The position numbers and the translations under genes were made by a program. Below the pieces are notes generated by a model that saw only the letters and a list, made by a program, of their open reading frames with translations, did no database searches and had not been told where the DNA came from. From positions 1 through 61,259 of the forward strand of contig NZ_RCFQ01000016.1 of assembly GCF_003665155.1 (NCBI RefSeq): a stretch of 61,259 nucleotides of DNA, given 5' to 3'. Origin of the DNA: Mariprofundus sp. EBB-1. Lineage in GTDB: Bacteria; Pseudomonadota; Zetaproteobacteria; Mariprofundales; Mariprofundaceae. Shown piece by piece: positions 18,320-26,852 of this stretch (position 1 is the stretch's first letter; every line of letters starts with the position of its first letter).

Positions 18320-18439
18320 CTATTCCTTTCCGCTTCAGTCCGTCTGTTTACACAGCTGAGGTACCGTCTTTGAGGATGGACGAACGTTATAGCTAAGGGC
18401 TGTATAAAGGAAGTTATTGCACACATGCCTGCATGCAAG

Positions 18440-18686
18440 GCATTAAAATATTTAAAAGCGTTCACCGTGAAGGACGCAAAGTTCACCCCAGGGTGCCTTC
18501 TCTCTCGCAAACTCGATTCACCTTGGCGCAAAGTAAAATCAAAAACGAGAAAGTAAGAAGGTCTGGTAGTGTCGCTTGATTTAACCACCATCGAAATAGT
18601 TATAGCCAGACAATATCAGTTGAACTCTCTTTATTATAGAATTGCCGTTGACTTGCTTTGCGAAACTTTGCGTACTTAGCGGTGAA
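18440..18686. repeat. Dispersed ~250-bp element with heptamer-bearing inverted ends
   Basis: The left arm (18440-18535) contains heptamers CGTGAAG (18466) and CGCAAAG (18475) and a stretch with TTCACCCCAGGGTGC and CACCTTGGCGCAAAGTAA. The right arm, inverted, has CTTTGCG-aaa-CTTTGCG-ta-CTTAGCG (18656-18681). The left arm (18463-18535) is nearly identical, in reverse orientation, to 58707-58780. It encodes no credible protein; a minus-strand frame across it is repeat-derived. It sits between divergent panB and ribE. Confidence 0.8.
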
Positions 18687-18746
18687 AAAAATGCTGCATT
18701 GCAGTGGGGTTATTAATCATGCCATGAAGTATGTAGTGTTCGGTGC

Positions 18747-19349
18747 ATGTTTACCGGAATTATTCAGGATGTTGGCTCTATAGTGTCAATCCAACAGGAA
18801 TCTCTACAATCGCATATGGTTTTTGCAACTGCACTTGATATGTCAGACTGGCATATTGGTGATTCGGTAGCTTGCAATGGGTGCTGTCTGACCATTACTG
18901 CTTTCCCGGACAATAGAACGTTTGCTGCAACCTTATCGTTAGAGACATTGCAATTGACAACTTTTGCAGATGCTTGTGAGAAAGATGCGGTGAATCTTGA
19001 GCCGGCTTTGTGCATGGGCGATGCCCTCGGTGGACATATGGTGACAGGTCATGTGGATGGTATCGGTCTGGTTCAGTCGGTGCGCGAGATTGGCGAACAT
19101 CGTGAATTTAGTTTTACATTATCGGATGCTTTAGCACGCTATGTGGTGGTGAAAGGCTCGATCTGCATTAATGGTGTTAGTCTTACCGTGAACAAGGTGG
19201 GCAGGAATGACTTTACCGTGAACCTGATTCCTCATACCTTGTCGCACACAAATTTGGGCACTTTGAAAGCTGGTGCTATGGTAAATATCGAAACAGATAT
19301 GTATGGTCGTTATGTTGAACGACTGATGCAGTTCCCAACGGAGACATAA
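18747..19349 (+). CDS. ribE: RibE, riboflavin synthase (alpha chain)
   Basis: A 200-residue enzyme that dismutates two 6,7-dimethyl-8-ribityllumazines into riboflavin and the pyrimidinedione precursor. It shows the diagnostic N-terminus MFTGIIQDVG and two lumazine-binding repeats (about 1-97 and 98-190), with NGCCLTI in the first, and HVDGIG and INGVSLTVN in the second. The TAATG junction overlaps ribBA by 1 nt. No FMN riboswitch was recognised upstream. Confidence 0.96.
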   Translation: MFTGIIQDVGSIVSIQQESLQSHMVFATALDMSDWHIGDSVACNGCCLTITAFPDNRTFAATLSLETLQLTTFADACEKDAVNLEPALCMGDALGGHMVTGHVDGIGLVQSVREIGEHREFSFTLSDALARYVVVKGSICINGVSLTVNKVGRNDFTVNLIPHTLSHTNLGTLKAGAMVNIETDMYGRYVERLMQFPTET

Positions 19350-20563
19350 TGACTTTGGCAACAACTGAAGAGCTGCTTGAAGAGCTGCGCATTGGCCGCA
19401 TGATTATTCTGGCTGATGATGAAGATCGCGAGAATGAAGGTGATCTGGTGATGGCTGCGGAGTGGGTGACTCCCGAAGCGATTAATTTTATGGCAACCCA
19501 TGGGCGTGGCCTGATCTGTCTGGCCATGACGCAGGAGCAGACCGATCAACTGGATCTGCCGTTGATGGTAGCCAATACCAATTCCAAATTTAAAACCAAT
19601 TTCACCATTTCTATTGAAGCGGCAGAAGGTGTGACCACAGGTATTTCGGCCTATGATCGTGCCCATACAGTGCGTGCTGCAATTAAGGATAATGCAAAAC
19701 CGGGCGATATCCATACTCCTGGTCATGTGTTCCCGCTGGTGGGACGTGATGGTGGTTTACTGGTGCGCGCTGGCCATACCGAAGCCAGTATTGATTTGGC
19801 ACGCATGGCTGGATTGAAGCCTGCCGGTGTGATTTGCGAGATTATGAACGATGATGGTTCCATGGCGCGCTTGCCTGAATTGAAACTGTTTGCCAAAAAA
19901 CATGGTTTGAAAGTGGGTTCGATTGCAGATGTGATCAGTCACCGCTTGAAACATGATTCACTGGTGAAACGTGAAGTGGAAGTGCGTATGCCGACCGAAT
20001 TCGGTGAATTTCGTCTGATTGGCTACACCAATGCCGTGGATCAGGCCGAACATGTGGCTTTGGTAATGGGTAATCCTGATGCAGATAAGCCGTGTCTGGT
20101 GCGTGTGCATTCCGAATGTTTGACTGGTGATGTGTTTACTTCACGCCGTTGTGATTGTGGCTCGCAGCTACATGCAGCCATGCGACAGGTAGCAGAAGCG
20201 GGTGAAGGTGTGATTCTTTATTTGCGTCAGGAAGGGCGCGGTATTGGTCTGCTGAACAAGCTGCGTGCTTATGCGTTGCAGGATGTGGGCCACGATACGG
20301 TTGAAGCGAATGAGAAGCTTGGGTTCAAAGCCGATTTGCGTGATTATGGTATTGGAGCACAAATTTTGCGTGATCTGGGGCTGCGTCGGTTGAAACTGCT
20401 AACCAATAACCCCAAGAAAATTATTGCGCTTGATGGTTATGGTCTGGAAGTAAGTGAACGCGTGCAACTCGAAGTGGGTGAACATGAAGATAATGTTGCA
20501 TATCTGACCACCAAACGGGATAAAATGGGACATTTATTGAATATGAAAGGTGAAAAATCATGA
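19349..20563 (+). CDS. ribBA: RibBA, bifunctional DHBP synthase / GTP cyclohydrolase II
   Basis: A 404-residue fusion catalysing both entry reactions of riboflavin synthesis. The N-terminal DHBP synthase (about 1-205) has DDEDRENEGDLVMAAE, HGRGLICLAM and HTPGHVFPL. The C-terminal GTP cyclohydrolase II has the zinc cysteines in HSECLTGDVFTSRRCDCG, LRQEGRGIGL, and RDYGIGAQIL. Both halves keep their catalytic motifs, unlike some species with degenerate RibA halves. It overlaps ribH by 4 nt (ATGA). Confidence 0.97.
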   Translation: MTLATTEELLEELRIGRMIILADDEDRENEGDLVMAAEWVTPEAINFMATHGRGLICLAMTQEQTDQLDLPLMVANTNSKFKTNFTISIEAAEGVTTGISAYDRAHTVRAAIKDNAKPGDIHTPGHVFPLVGRDGGLLVRAGHTEASIDLARMAGLKPAGVICEIMNDDGSMARLPELKLFAKKHGLKVGSIADVISHRLKHDSLVKREVEVRMPTEFGEFRLIGYTNAVDQAEHVALVMGNPDADKPCLVRVHSECLTGDVFTSRRCDCGSQLHAAMRQVAEAGEGVILYLRQEGRGIGLLNKLRAYALQDVGHDTVEANEKLGFKADLRDYGIGAQILRDLGLRRLKLLTNNPKKIIALDGYGLEVSERVQLEVGEHEDNVAYLTTKRDKMGHLLNMKGEKS

Positions 20564-21066
20564 GTTTAGACGCGCCGCATTTGGCAGGAAACGTTGATGC
20601 AAGCGGTTTGAAGGTTGGCATCGTAGCGAGCAGGTTTAATGCTGATATTACCGAAGCACTGTTATCCGGTGCCGTTTCAGCATTGAAAGAGCACGGTTGT
20701 GCAGAATCTGATATGGTGATTTCGCATGTGCCGGGAGCGTTTGAAATTGGCACGATTGCGACAAAGATGGCAGATAGCGGTCGATTTGATGCGGTAGTGT
20801 GTCTGGGCTGCGTGATTCGTGGTGATACAGCGCATTTTGATTATGTATGTCAGGGTGCAATGGATGCGATTGGAAAAGTCGCACAGCGCGGTGATATCGG
20901 TGTTGGCAACGGCGTACTGACGGTAGAAACACATGCACAGGCACTTGAACGTGTGGGTGGTGCGCATGGGCACAAAGGCGAAGAAGCAGCCTTAACGGCT
21001 GTTGAAGTTGTCAGACAGTTACAATGGATTGACCAGATAGCTATCGATCAGGCTTTGGAGGCATAA
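20560..21066 (+). CDS. ribH: RibH, 6,7-dimethyl-8-ribityllumazine synthase
   Basis: A 168-residue enzyme condensing DHBP with the ribityl-pyrimidine. Conserved parts: VGIVASRFNADITEALLSGA, VPGAFEIG, VCLGCVIRGDTAHFDYVC, and GNGVLTVETHAQALER in place of the common GVLTTDTxEQAxER. It forms a pentamer or icosahedral capsid in most bacteria. It overlaps nusB by 1 nt. Confidence 0.96.
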   Translation: MSLDAPHLAGNVDASGLKVGIVASRFNADITEALLSGAVSALKEHGCAESDMVISHVPGAFEIGTIATKMADSGRFDAVVCLGCVIRGDTAHFDYVCQGAMDAIGKVAQRGDIGVGNGVLTVETHAQALERVGGAHGHKGEEAALTAVEVVRQLQWIDQIAIDQALEA

Positions 21067-21500
21067 TGGCAAATCGTCACATGGCGCGCGAATCGGCGCT
21101 GGAAACACTTTATGCATGGGGCACTGCCGAGCAGGACGGTGGTATGATCCCTGATCTGATCGCCAGTCGCTTGCAGCATGAAGAACGTGCAGATCAGGAC
21201 GAAAACTATTTTCGTGAGATGGTCTATGGTGTGACCGATCATGTTGATGATCTCGATACCATCATTAAAACAGCCGTACGTGGCAGAAGCCTGCGTTCAG
21301 TAGCGCAAATTGAGATTAATGTAATCCGCATGGCCGTATGGGAAATGCAGAATCGCTTGGAGATCCCATACAAGGTGATCATCAATGAAGCGCTCGAATT
21401 AACCCGTGCCTATGCAGGTGAACCACCACGTGGCTTCATCAACGGTGTACTGGATAACCTCGCTAAACAACTGCGTCCTGAAGAAGTGAAAAAGAAATAA
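21066..21500 (+). CDS. nusB: NusB, transcription antitermination factor
   Basis: A 144-residue all-helical RNA-binding protein that with NusE (S10) recognises boxA RNA and supports rRNA antitermination. Seen: ARESALETLYAW, the middle helix RSLRSVAQIEINVIRMAVWE, PYKVIINEALELTRAYAGE, and FINGVLDNLAK. Its place at the end of the rib operon is the common bacterial arrangement. TAATG coupling to ribH. Confidence 0.96.
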   Translation: MANRHMARESALETLYAWGTAEQDGGMIPDLIASRLQHEERADQDENYFREMVYGVTDHVDDLDTIIKTAVRGRSLRSVAQIEINVIRMAVWEMQNRLEIPYKVIINEALELTRAYAGEPPRGFINGVLDNLAKQLRPEEVKKK

Positions 21501-21690
21501 CTCTATGAAGAATGTTGTTCACTCAGATAGTGTGTAGTGCATGTTTTTACACTCATTAATTCAAGTTGTGAGCAGAAAAGCGCAACAGTTTCTGGTGAAT
21601 GCTATTTAGCGTTGATGAGAGATGAATGTCGAATTTTTTATAGGGGGTTGCATTGTTCCCATTAAATTTTATGACTGAACTCGTATTTAT

Positions 21691-23211
21691 ATGGTGAAAA
21701 AACTCAAAACCGACTTGTTCACAGCTCCAAGCCGTAAGCGTGCAACGCTGTTTCTTGCTGCTGGTGGTTATGTGAATACGGCTATTGTGATGCTGCAGAC
21801 ATTGCTGCTTATTCCGCTTTATCTTTACTATATTGGCGCACATACTTATGGCTTGTGGTTAGCGTCTGGTGGAATTCTGGGCATGTTGGCGATGATGAAC
21901 TTTGGCATAAGTTCGATGCTTATTCAGCGCGTGTCCCGTTCATATAGTGAGAAAGATTTCGAACGAACAGGTGCATACTTTTTCAATGGTATGATTGTCT
22001 ATCTTGTCATTTGTTTGTTGTTCGGTCTGGTAGGTTGGGCTGTTTCAGAAGCTATTCCGTTGATTTTGAAGGTGGCTGGTGATGATGCGGCAGTTTTGCA
22101 AGGGTGTTTTTTGCTTGCTGTCGTAGCGATGGTTGTTGCTATTTTGAATGAGTGTTTAAGAAGCTTCAGTCAGGCCTTGCTGCGCCCTGTTGTTCCCATG
22201 ATTGCAATGGCGATAGGTCGCATTATAGGCATAGCCGTGACAATTTGGATGCTCTATGATGGGTTTGCTTTGTGGTCGATCCCTATAGGTACTGTGGTTG
22301 GTGAATGTATCATAGGTATAGTGAGTTGCTTTCATGCGGCATTATTATTTCGTCAACTGAAAGTCAAAATCAGGGCCGATTATCAAATTATAAGAGAATA
22401 TGTGAGAACTAGTCCGGCTTTGTTGATGGCCAGGATGGGAGATGTGCTATCAAGAGAGTCTGAACCCTTGTTAATAACAGTGTTCCTTAGCCCCGAAGTA
22501 ACTGCTGCATATATGATAACCCGCAAGGCCGCAGATATGGTGTTTCAGGTATTGGGCGTGTTGTATGGAGCTAGTCATAGTTCATTCTCCCATCTGGCCG
22601 GAGAAGAAAACCTTGAAAAAACCTGGGCTATCGCATCAAAATTGCTACTTATTACCTTTGCGTCATCGCTTCTTGGCTTTGCTACTTATGTCGGATTAAA
22701 TGAATCTTTCGTGGGGTTGTGGGTAGGGAAGGAATTTGCACTTGATCATACTATTGTGTTTCTCATTGGTTGTGCTTTTTTTGTCTGTTCCTTACGGGCG
22801 ATGGTGTGGCAATTGCTGAACGGTTTAGGTGATTTTGTATATACATCAAGCATTATTGTTGGAGAAGGAGTCAGTCGAATTGCTCTGATGTTTATCGGCT
22901 TGAGTGCTTTTGGCGTGGTTGGCGTTCCTTGTGCGCTACTGTTGTCTTGTTTGTTGTCGCTGGTTTTTCTTGGTCTAAGGTTAAAGAAAACATTGTACGT
23001 AAACGTTGATATGAGATTTATGATAAATGCTCTGTTTACGGTAGTAGTTTTATTTGGCAGTGCATTACTGATTTCCCAAAGCATATTTATTAGTGAATCA
23101 TGGGGCATGTTTGTGATGTGTGCTGTGCTTTTATTCGGGACGTTAATGGTGTTGATGGGCTCATTGAATTATAGAATGTGTATGGCCTATCTTAAGAAAG
23201 GTGTATTATGA
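21691..23211 (+). CDS. Polysaccharide flippase (Wzx/MATE-like)
   Basis: A 506-residue integral membrane protein with about 12-14 hydrophobic segments beginning at AGGYVNTAIVMLQTLLLIPLY. The early helices carry the pattern of oligosaccharide flippases (GLWLASGGILGMLAMMNFGISSMLIQ). It should move lipid-linked oligosaccharide units across the inner membrane. It is the first gene of an AT-richer, tightly packed polysaccharide locus beginning 190 nt after nusB. No good ribosome site precedes the ATG, so the exact start is uncertain. Confidence 0.85.
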   Translation: MVKKLKTDLFTAPSRKRATLFLAAGGYVNTAIVMLQTLLLIPLYLYYIGAHTYGLWLASGGILGMLAMMNFGISSMLIQRVSRSYSEKDFERTGAYFFNGMIVYLVICLLFGLVGWAVSEAIPLILKVAGDDAAVLQGCFLLAVVAMVVAILNECLRSFSQALLRPVVPMIAMAIGRIIGIAVTIWMLYDGFALWSIPIGTVVGECIIGIVSCFHAALLFRQLKVKIRADYQIIREYVRTSPALLMARMGDVLSRESEPLLITVFLSPEVTAAYMITRKAADMVFQVLGVLYGASHSSFSHLAGEENLEKTWAIASKLLLITFASSLLGFATYVGLNESFVGLWVGKEFALDHTIVFLIGCAFFVCSLRAMVWQLLNGLGDFVYTSSIIVGEGVSRIALMFIGLSAFGVVGVPCALLLSCLLSLVFLGLRLKKTLYVNVDMRFMINALFTVVVLFGSALLISQSIFISESWGMFVMCAVLLFGTLMVLMGSLNYRMCMAYLKKGVL

Positions 23212-23723
23212 GTGTTCTGCGAAAATTATATGATCTGTTTACGGCTGCGTTAAGGCGATTGAATATGCTTTATCTAAGGCTTATTTTAGGCGGGCTTGGA
23301 AAGGCGTCGGTTATTTATTCAGGCTATAAAATTACCTATCCGTCACACATTTTTATTGGTGATAGTGTGTCGATCGCTCCCGGGGTACATCTTGGAGCAT
23401 CAAGTCAGGGTTCAATTCATATTGGTGATCGCTGCGCTATCGCTGCAGGAGTAAGGTTTGTCACGCCAACACATGATTATAATGTGTTGCCCGTTTCAAG
23501 TGTGGGTATTAATAAACCTATCGTTATTGGTAAGGATGTGTGGATTGGAACAGGGGCAATTATTCTGCCCGGGGTAACAGTTCAAGATGGTGCTGTTGTT
23601 GCAGCAGGAGCTGTGGTTTCAAAGGATGTATTACCTGATTGTGTTGTTGGCGGAGTACCTGCCCGTGAAATAAAAAAATTGGAGCCCCGAGAGTTAAGGT
23701 TGAAACGGGGGGAGATGATATGA
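23208..23723 (+). CDS. Left-handed beta-helix O-acetyltransferase
   Basis: A 171-residue hexapeptide-repeat acyltransferase of the WbbJ/maltose-acetyltransferase type. Repeats run IFIGDSVSIAPGVHLGA, IHIGDRCAIAAGVRF. THDYN contains the catalytic-type His, followed by IVIGKDVWIGTGAIILPGV and GAVVAAGAVVSKDV, and VVGGVPAREIKK closes the domain. It probably acetylates a sugar of the repeat unit using acetyl-CoA. ATGA overlaps on both sides couple it to flippase and methyltransferase. Confidence 0.9.
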   Translation: MSVLRKLYDLFTAALRRLNMLYLRLILGGLGKASVIYSGYKITYPSHIFIGDSVSIAPGVHLGASSQGSIHIGDRCAIAAGVRFVTPTHDYNVLPVSSVGINKPIVIGKDVWIGTGAIILPGVTVQDGAVVAAGAVVSKDVLPDCVVGGVPAREIKKLEPRELRLKRGEMI

Positions 23724-24256
23724 AGTTACACATTGGTTGTGGAAAAAAATATTTACCGGGTTTTAAACATGTTGATGTGATTGCTTTTGATCATGTTGAT
23801 TTTGTGTGTGATGCCAGGCGTCTGGAAAAAATTGAAGATAATAGCGTCTCCGAGATTTATGCATGTCATATATTGGAGCATGTAGAGCGTGGTGAAGTGG
23901 TCGGGGTTTTGAGAGAGTGGGCGAGAGTATTGCACCCCGGAGGGGTGTTGCGCTTGGCTGTGCCTGATTTTGAGGCCGTTGCGACCGAGTACCTGGAAAA
24001 TCGGGATTTAATGAATATGCAGGGTTTGCTCTATGGCGGACAAACCTATGATTATAATTTTCATCATGTGGCCTTTGATTTTATTTCGGTTCAATCAATG
24101 TTACGCGAAGCGGGTTTTTCCAAACCAGAGCGTTATGACTGGCGTGATTTCTTACCTTCTGAAAATTTTGATGACTATAGCAGATCATATCTTCCTCATA
24201 TGGATTTTGAACAAGGTAGATTAATGAGCTTGAATATTACCGCTAAAAGGCTGTAA
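23720..24256 (+). CDS. SAM-dependent methyltransferase (type 11)
   Basis: A 178-residue class I methyltransferase. The motif is MKLHIGCGKKYLPGFKHVDV, followed by YACHILEHVERGEV and a WARVLHPGGVLRLAVPDFE strand typical of polysaccharide-cluster type 11 methyltransferases. It is likely to modify a glycan or lipid intermediate; substrate unknown. It overlaps the acetyltransferase gene by 4 nt. Confidence 0.88.
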   Translation: MKLHIGCGKKYLPGFKHVDVIAFDHVDFVCDARRLEKIEDNSVSEIYACHILEHVERGEVVGVLREWARVLHPGGVLRLAVPDFEAVATEYLENRDLMNMQGLLYGGQTYDYNFHHVAFDFISVQSMLREAGFSKPERYDWRDFLPSENFDDYSRSYLPHMDFEQGRLMSLNITAKRL

Positions 24257-24300
24257 GACACTTTAACATGTGAAATGAATAGGTTGAGTTGAGGGAAAAT

Positions 24301-24981
24301 ATGTTGCAAATGATTCGAAATTTAAAACGTTTTTATGATGTGCGAATCCGGAAGGATTCAAAACGGATGGCATGCTACAATTATTATGATCAACATGGTG
24401 AAATGTTACGTCTTGATTATCCCTTGAATAAAAATGCTATCGTTATTGATGCTGGCGGTTATGTCGGAGATTTCGCATCGAGTATCTTTTGCAAGTTCGG
24501 GTGCCATGTGGATGTGTTTGAGCCAATAGCCGTTTACGCAGAGAAGATAAAAGAACGCTTTAAATACAACGATTGCATTGAGGTGCTTAAAGCTGGTTTA
24601 GCTGCTGCAGACAGAGAGGAGAATATCCATGTGACGGGTTTAGGCTCAAGCGTGTTTGATGCTCCGGATAATATCAGAAAAGATGATATTGAGAAAATAA
24701 AATTGGTTTCTGTAGTCGGTTATTTACAGGCTAAATCTTATGAGAAAGTAGATTTGTTGAAGATTAATATAGAGGGCGGGGAGTATGAGCTTTTAATTGC
24801 TTTGTTGGATCGACCTGAGTTGATAGAGCATATTGAATATTTACAGATTCAGTTTCATGATTTTGTTCCTGATGCAGTATCAAAACGAGAAAATATTCGC
24901 CAGCGTTTATCAGAAACGCACCAATTAATGTGGGACTTTCCATTTATTTGGGAGAGCTGGGAACGTAAACGAGAACAATGA
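24301..24981 (+). CDS. FkbM-family methyltransferase
   Basis: A 226-residue protein. The SAM-binding motif is AIVIDAGGYVGDFAS, with VDVFEPIAVYAEKI as the acidic loop and VDLLKINIEGGEYELL as the FkbM hallmark near residues 150-165. These enzymes commonly O-methylate sugars in surface glycans. ATG 24301 is chosen because GAGGG lies 5 nt upstream; an in-frame TTG at 24289 is less likely. It overlaps the next gene by 4 nt. Confidence 0.88.
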   Translation: MLQMIRNLKRFYDVRIRKDSKRMACYNYYDQHGEMLRLDYPLNKNAIVIDAGGYVGDFASSIFCKFGCHVDVFEPIAVYAEKIKERFKYNDCIEVLKAGLAAADREENIHVTGLGSSVFDAPDNIRKDDIEKIKLVSVVGYLQAKSYEKVDLLKINIEGGEYELLIALLDRPELIEHIEYLQIQFHDFVPDAVSKRENIRQRLSETHQLMWDFPFIWESWERKREQ

Positions 24982-26096
24982 TGAATAAATTGGTCGTAGG
25001 GATGGTTCCTTGTAGTCCTGCATTCACTGAAAATAGGATGTTTGATATTGAATCTGCAAGGGATAATGCTCTTGAACGGTTTGTAGAGACGCAATCTCTT
25101 TTGGAAGATCAGGGTATGATTTGTCAGACTTCGGATACATTGCATGCAAATCAAATTGATGTGTTACTATTTTATAATCTGGCCTTGGAATTTGAAGACA
25201 TACTCTCTGTGGTAAAAGCGAATCCCTGTGTATATTTGTTAAATATTCCGATTGAACCGTCCATGGTGGCTCCGTTGCATTTTGATTGTGTGTTACAACA
25301 TATGCCATTTGATCGGGTGCTAACGTGGAATGACAGATTGGTTACCAAAGGACTTCCCTTTGTGAAGGCAAACATCGGTGAGCCTGTGATACATTTGGAA
25401 AGCATTCCGCGTGTGAAATACGCTGATAAATATTTTATGGGGTGTGTTTATTCGAATAAGTCATCCAAAGATGAAAATAGCTTATATGGTGATCGTATTC
25501 GTGCTATAGAATTCTTTTCCGGGCAAGAAGAGAAAATGGATCTGTATGGAATTGGTTGGGAGTCTTCTTCACTTCAAGCTGTCCGAAAGTCATATAAGGG
25601 CAAGTGCGTTCGAAAAAGAGATGTGTTAAAACAGTATAAATTTTCATTATGTTTTGAGAACACACGAGATGATGCTGGTTTGATTACTGAGAAAATATTT
25701 GACTGTTTTGCAGCGGGAACGGTGCCGATTTATTATGGAGCACCTAATATTCAGGATTACATTCCTTCTGAGTGCTATATCGATTTCAGGGAATTCATCA
25801 ATTATGAGCGTCTCTATGATTTCATGGTGAAAATGACTGAGGAAGAATATCAGGTATATCTGGATGCGGTGAAGGCATTTATTGACTCGTCTGATTATCA
25901 GAGATTCACTTCTAAAGGGTTTTCGCAAACTGTATTGAGTCAGATTCAGTCTTTGAAGAGCGTCCCTGTGCCGAATCGTGGTTTCTGGACGTTTAAGCGT
26001 GATGTGATCCGTGCCGCAATGCACTATCGACCGCGCAGTATGAAAAATTTTTTGCGTCATATCAGGTTTGTTCTCAAATTTACGTTCGCCAGATAG
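24978..26096 (+). CDS. Family GT10 (alpha-fucosyltransferase-like) glycosyltransferase
   Basis: A 372-residue protein with the C-terminal GT10 fold signature. FENTRDDAGLITEKIFDCF (226-244) is followed by AAGTVPIYYGAPNIQDYIP (245-263), matching the FxxEN...TEK...GxVPVxxGxxN donor-binding pattern of alpha-1,3-fucosyltransferases. The N-terminal acceptor domain is divergent. GDP-fucose is the known donor of most characterised members, but no GDP-fucose synthesis genes are in the window, so the donor is an open question. ATG ATG start overlapping the FkbM gene. Confidence 0.82.
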   Translation: MMNKLVVGMVPCSPAFTENRMFDIESARDNALERFVETQSLLEDQGMICQTSDTLHANQIDVLLFYNLALEFEDILSVVKANPCVYLLNIPIEPSMVAPLHFDCVLQHMPFDRVLTWNDRLVTKGLPFVKANIGEPVIHLESIPRVKYADKYFMGCVYSNKSSKDENSLYGDRIRAIEFFSGQEEKMDLYGIGWESSSLQAVRKSYKGKCVRKRDVLKQYKFSLCFENTRDDAGLITEKIFDCFAAGTVPIYYGAPNIQDYIPSECYIDFREFINYERLYDFMVKMTEEEYQVYLDAVKAFIDSSDYQRFTSKGFSQTVLSQIQSLKSVPVPNRGFWTFKRDVIRAAMHYRPRSMKNFLRHIRFVLKFTFAR

Positions 26097-26106
26097 GAGT
26101 GAGTTT

Positions 26107-26850
26107 ATGGCTGATTATAAAAGTATTTATTATGGCTATCAGACCAAAGCTCGTGGCTTGTTAGATGAGCATAGCTTGCGCTTGCAGTTCGAAAAAATGG
26201 CAAAATGGTATGCTTGCCGTCTGAGTCCTTTTTTGCCGGAAAACCCCGATGCTCACTGTTTGGATCTGCCATGCGGATTTGGTAACTTTCTCTATTTTCT
26301 GGAGGGTCGTGGTTACAAAAACACGCTTGGTCTGGATCTCGATGCTGAGCAGGTGAGGCTTGCCCGATTGCTAAATCTTCCTGCTGAGGAAGGGGATGCA
26401 TTGCTTCACCTGCAAAGCAAACCGAATCAGTATGATCTGATTTCATCATTGGATTTTATTGAACACCTTAGCAAAGATGATGCTTTGGCACTGATTGAAT
26501 TATGTATGCAAGCGTTGCGACCTGGTGGACGATTGATTTTGAGAGCGCCCTGTGCAGATGGCCCTTTTGGTGCACATGATGCCTGGAATGATATGACGCA
26601 TGAGTGGGGGCTGACATCGAATGTGTTACGTACGATCCTGGAACTGAACGGTTTTCAAAATATAGAGCTTTTGGATGAGCGTCCACAACCAACCGGGTTA
26701 GTTGATACCGTTCGTTGGTTGGTCTTTTTTCCAACACGGCTGGTTGCCAATATGTTTTGTATGGGGCTTGGACTTAGACCTCCGCGTATCTGGACCCGCT
26801 CTATGATGGCGGTGGCACGAAAGCCAGAAGATCTGAATAGCGATCATTAA
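26107..26850 (+). CDS. Class I SAM methyltransferase (UbiG-like)
   Basis: A 247-residue protein. Motif I is CLDLPCGFGNFLYFLEGRG, GLDLDAEQVRLAR follows, then DLISSLDFIEHLSKDDAL and LRPGGRLILRAPCADG. A downstream helix pair and a hydrophobic C-terminal segment (TRLVANMFCMGLGL) suggest membrane association. ATG 26107 is chosen for AGGAG at 7 nt; an in-frame ATG at 26068 would overlap the GT10 gene and lacks a site. Substrate unknown. Confidence 0.85.
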   Translation: MADYKSIYYGYQTKARGLLDEHSLRLQFEKMAKWYACRLSPFLPENPDAHCLDLPCGFGNFLYFLEGRGYKNTLGLDLDAEQVRLARLLNLPAEEGDALLHLQSKPNQYDLISSLDFIEHLSKDDALALIELCMQALRPGGRLILRAPCADGPFGAHDAWNDMTHEWGLTSNVLRTILELNGFQNIELLDERPQPTGLVDTVRWLVFFPTRLVANMFCMGLGLRPPRIWTRSMMAVARKPEDLNSDH

Positions 26851-26852
26851 GC

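Noticed and set aside
18316-18591. 91-codon minus-strand reading frame upstream of panB
   Set aside because: It runs through the dispersed repeat (ends RERRHPGVNFASFTVNAF-like), has no ribosome site and arises again from the copy at 58573-58830; the frame is a by-product of the repeat.
18600-18746. Possible FMN riboswitch before ribE
   Set aside because: None of the conserved FMN-aptamer sequence blocks could be recognised; the region is largely the repeat's right arm.
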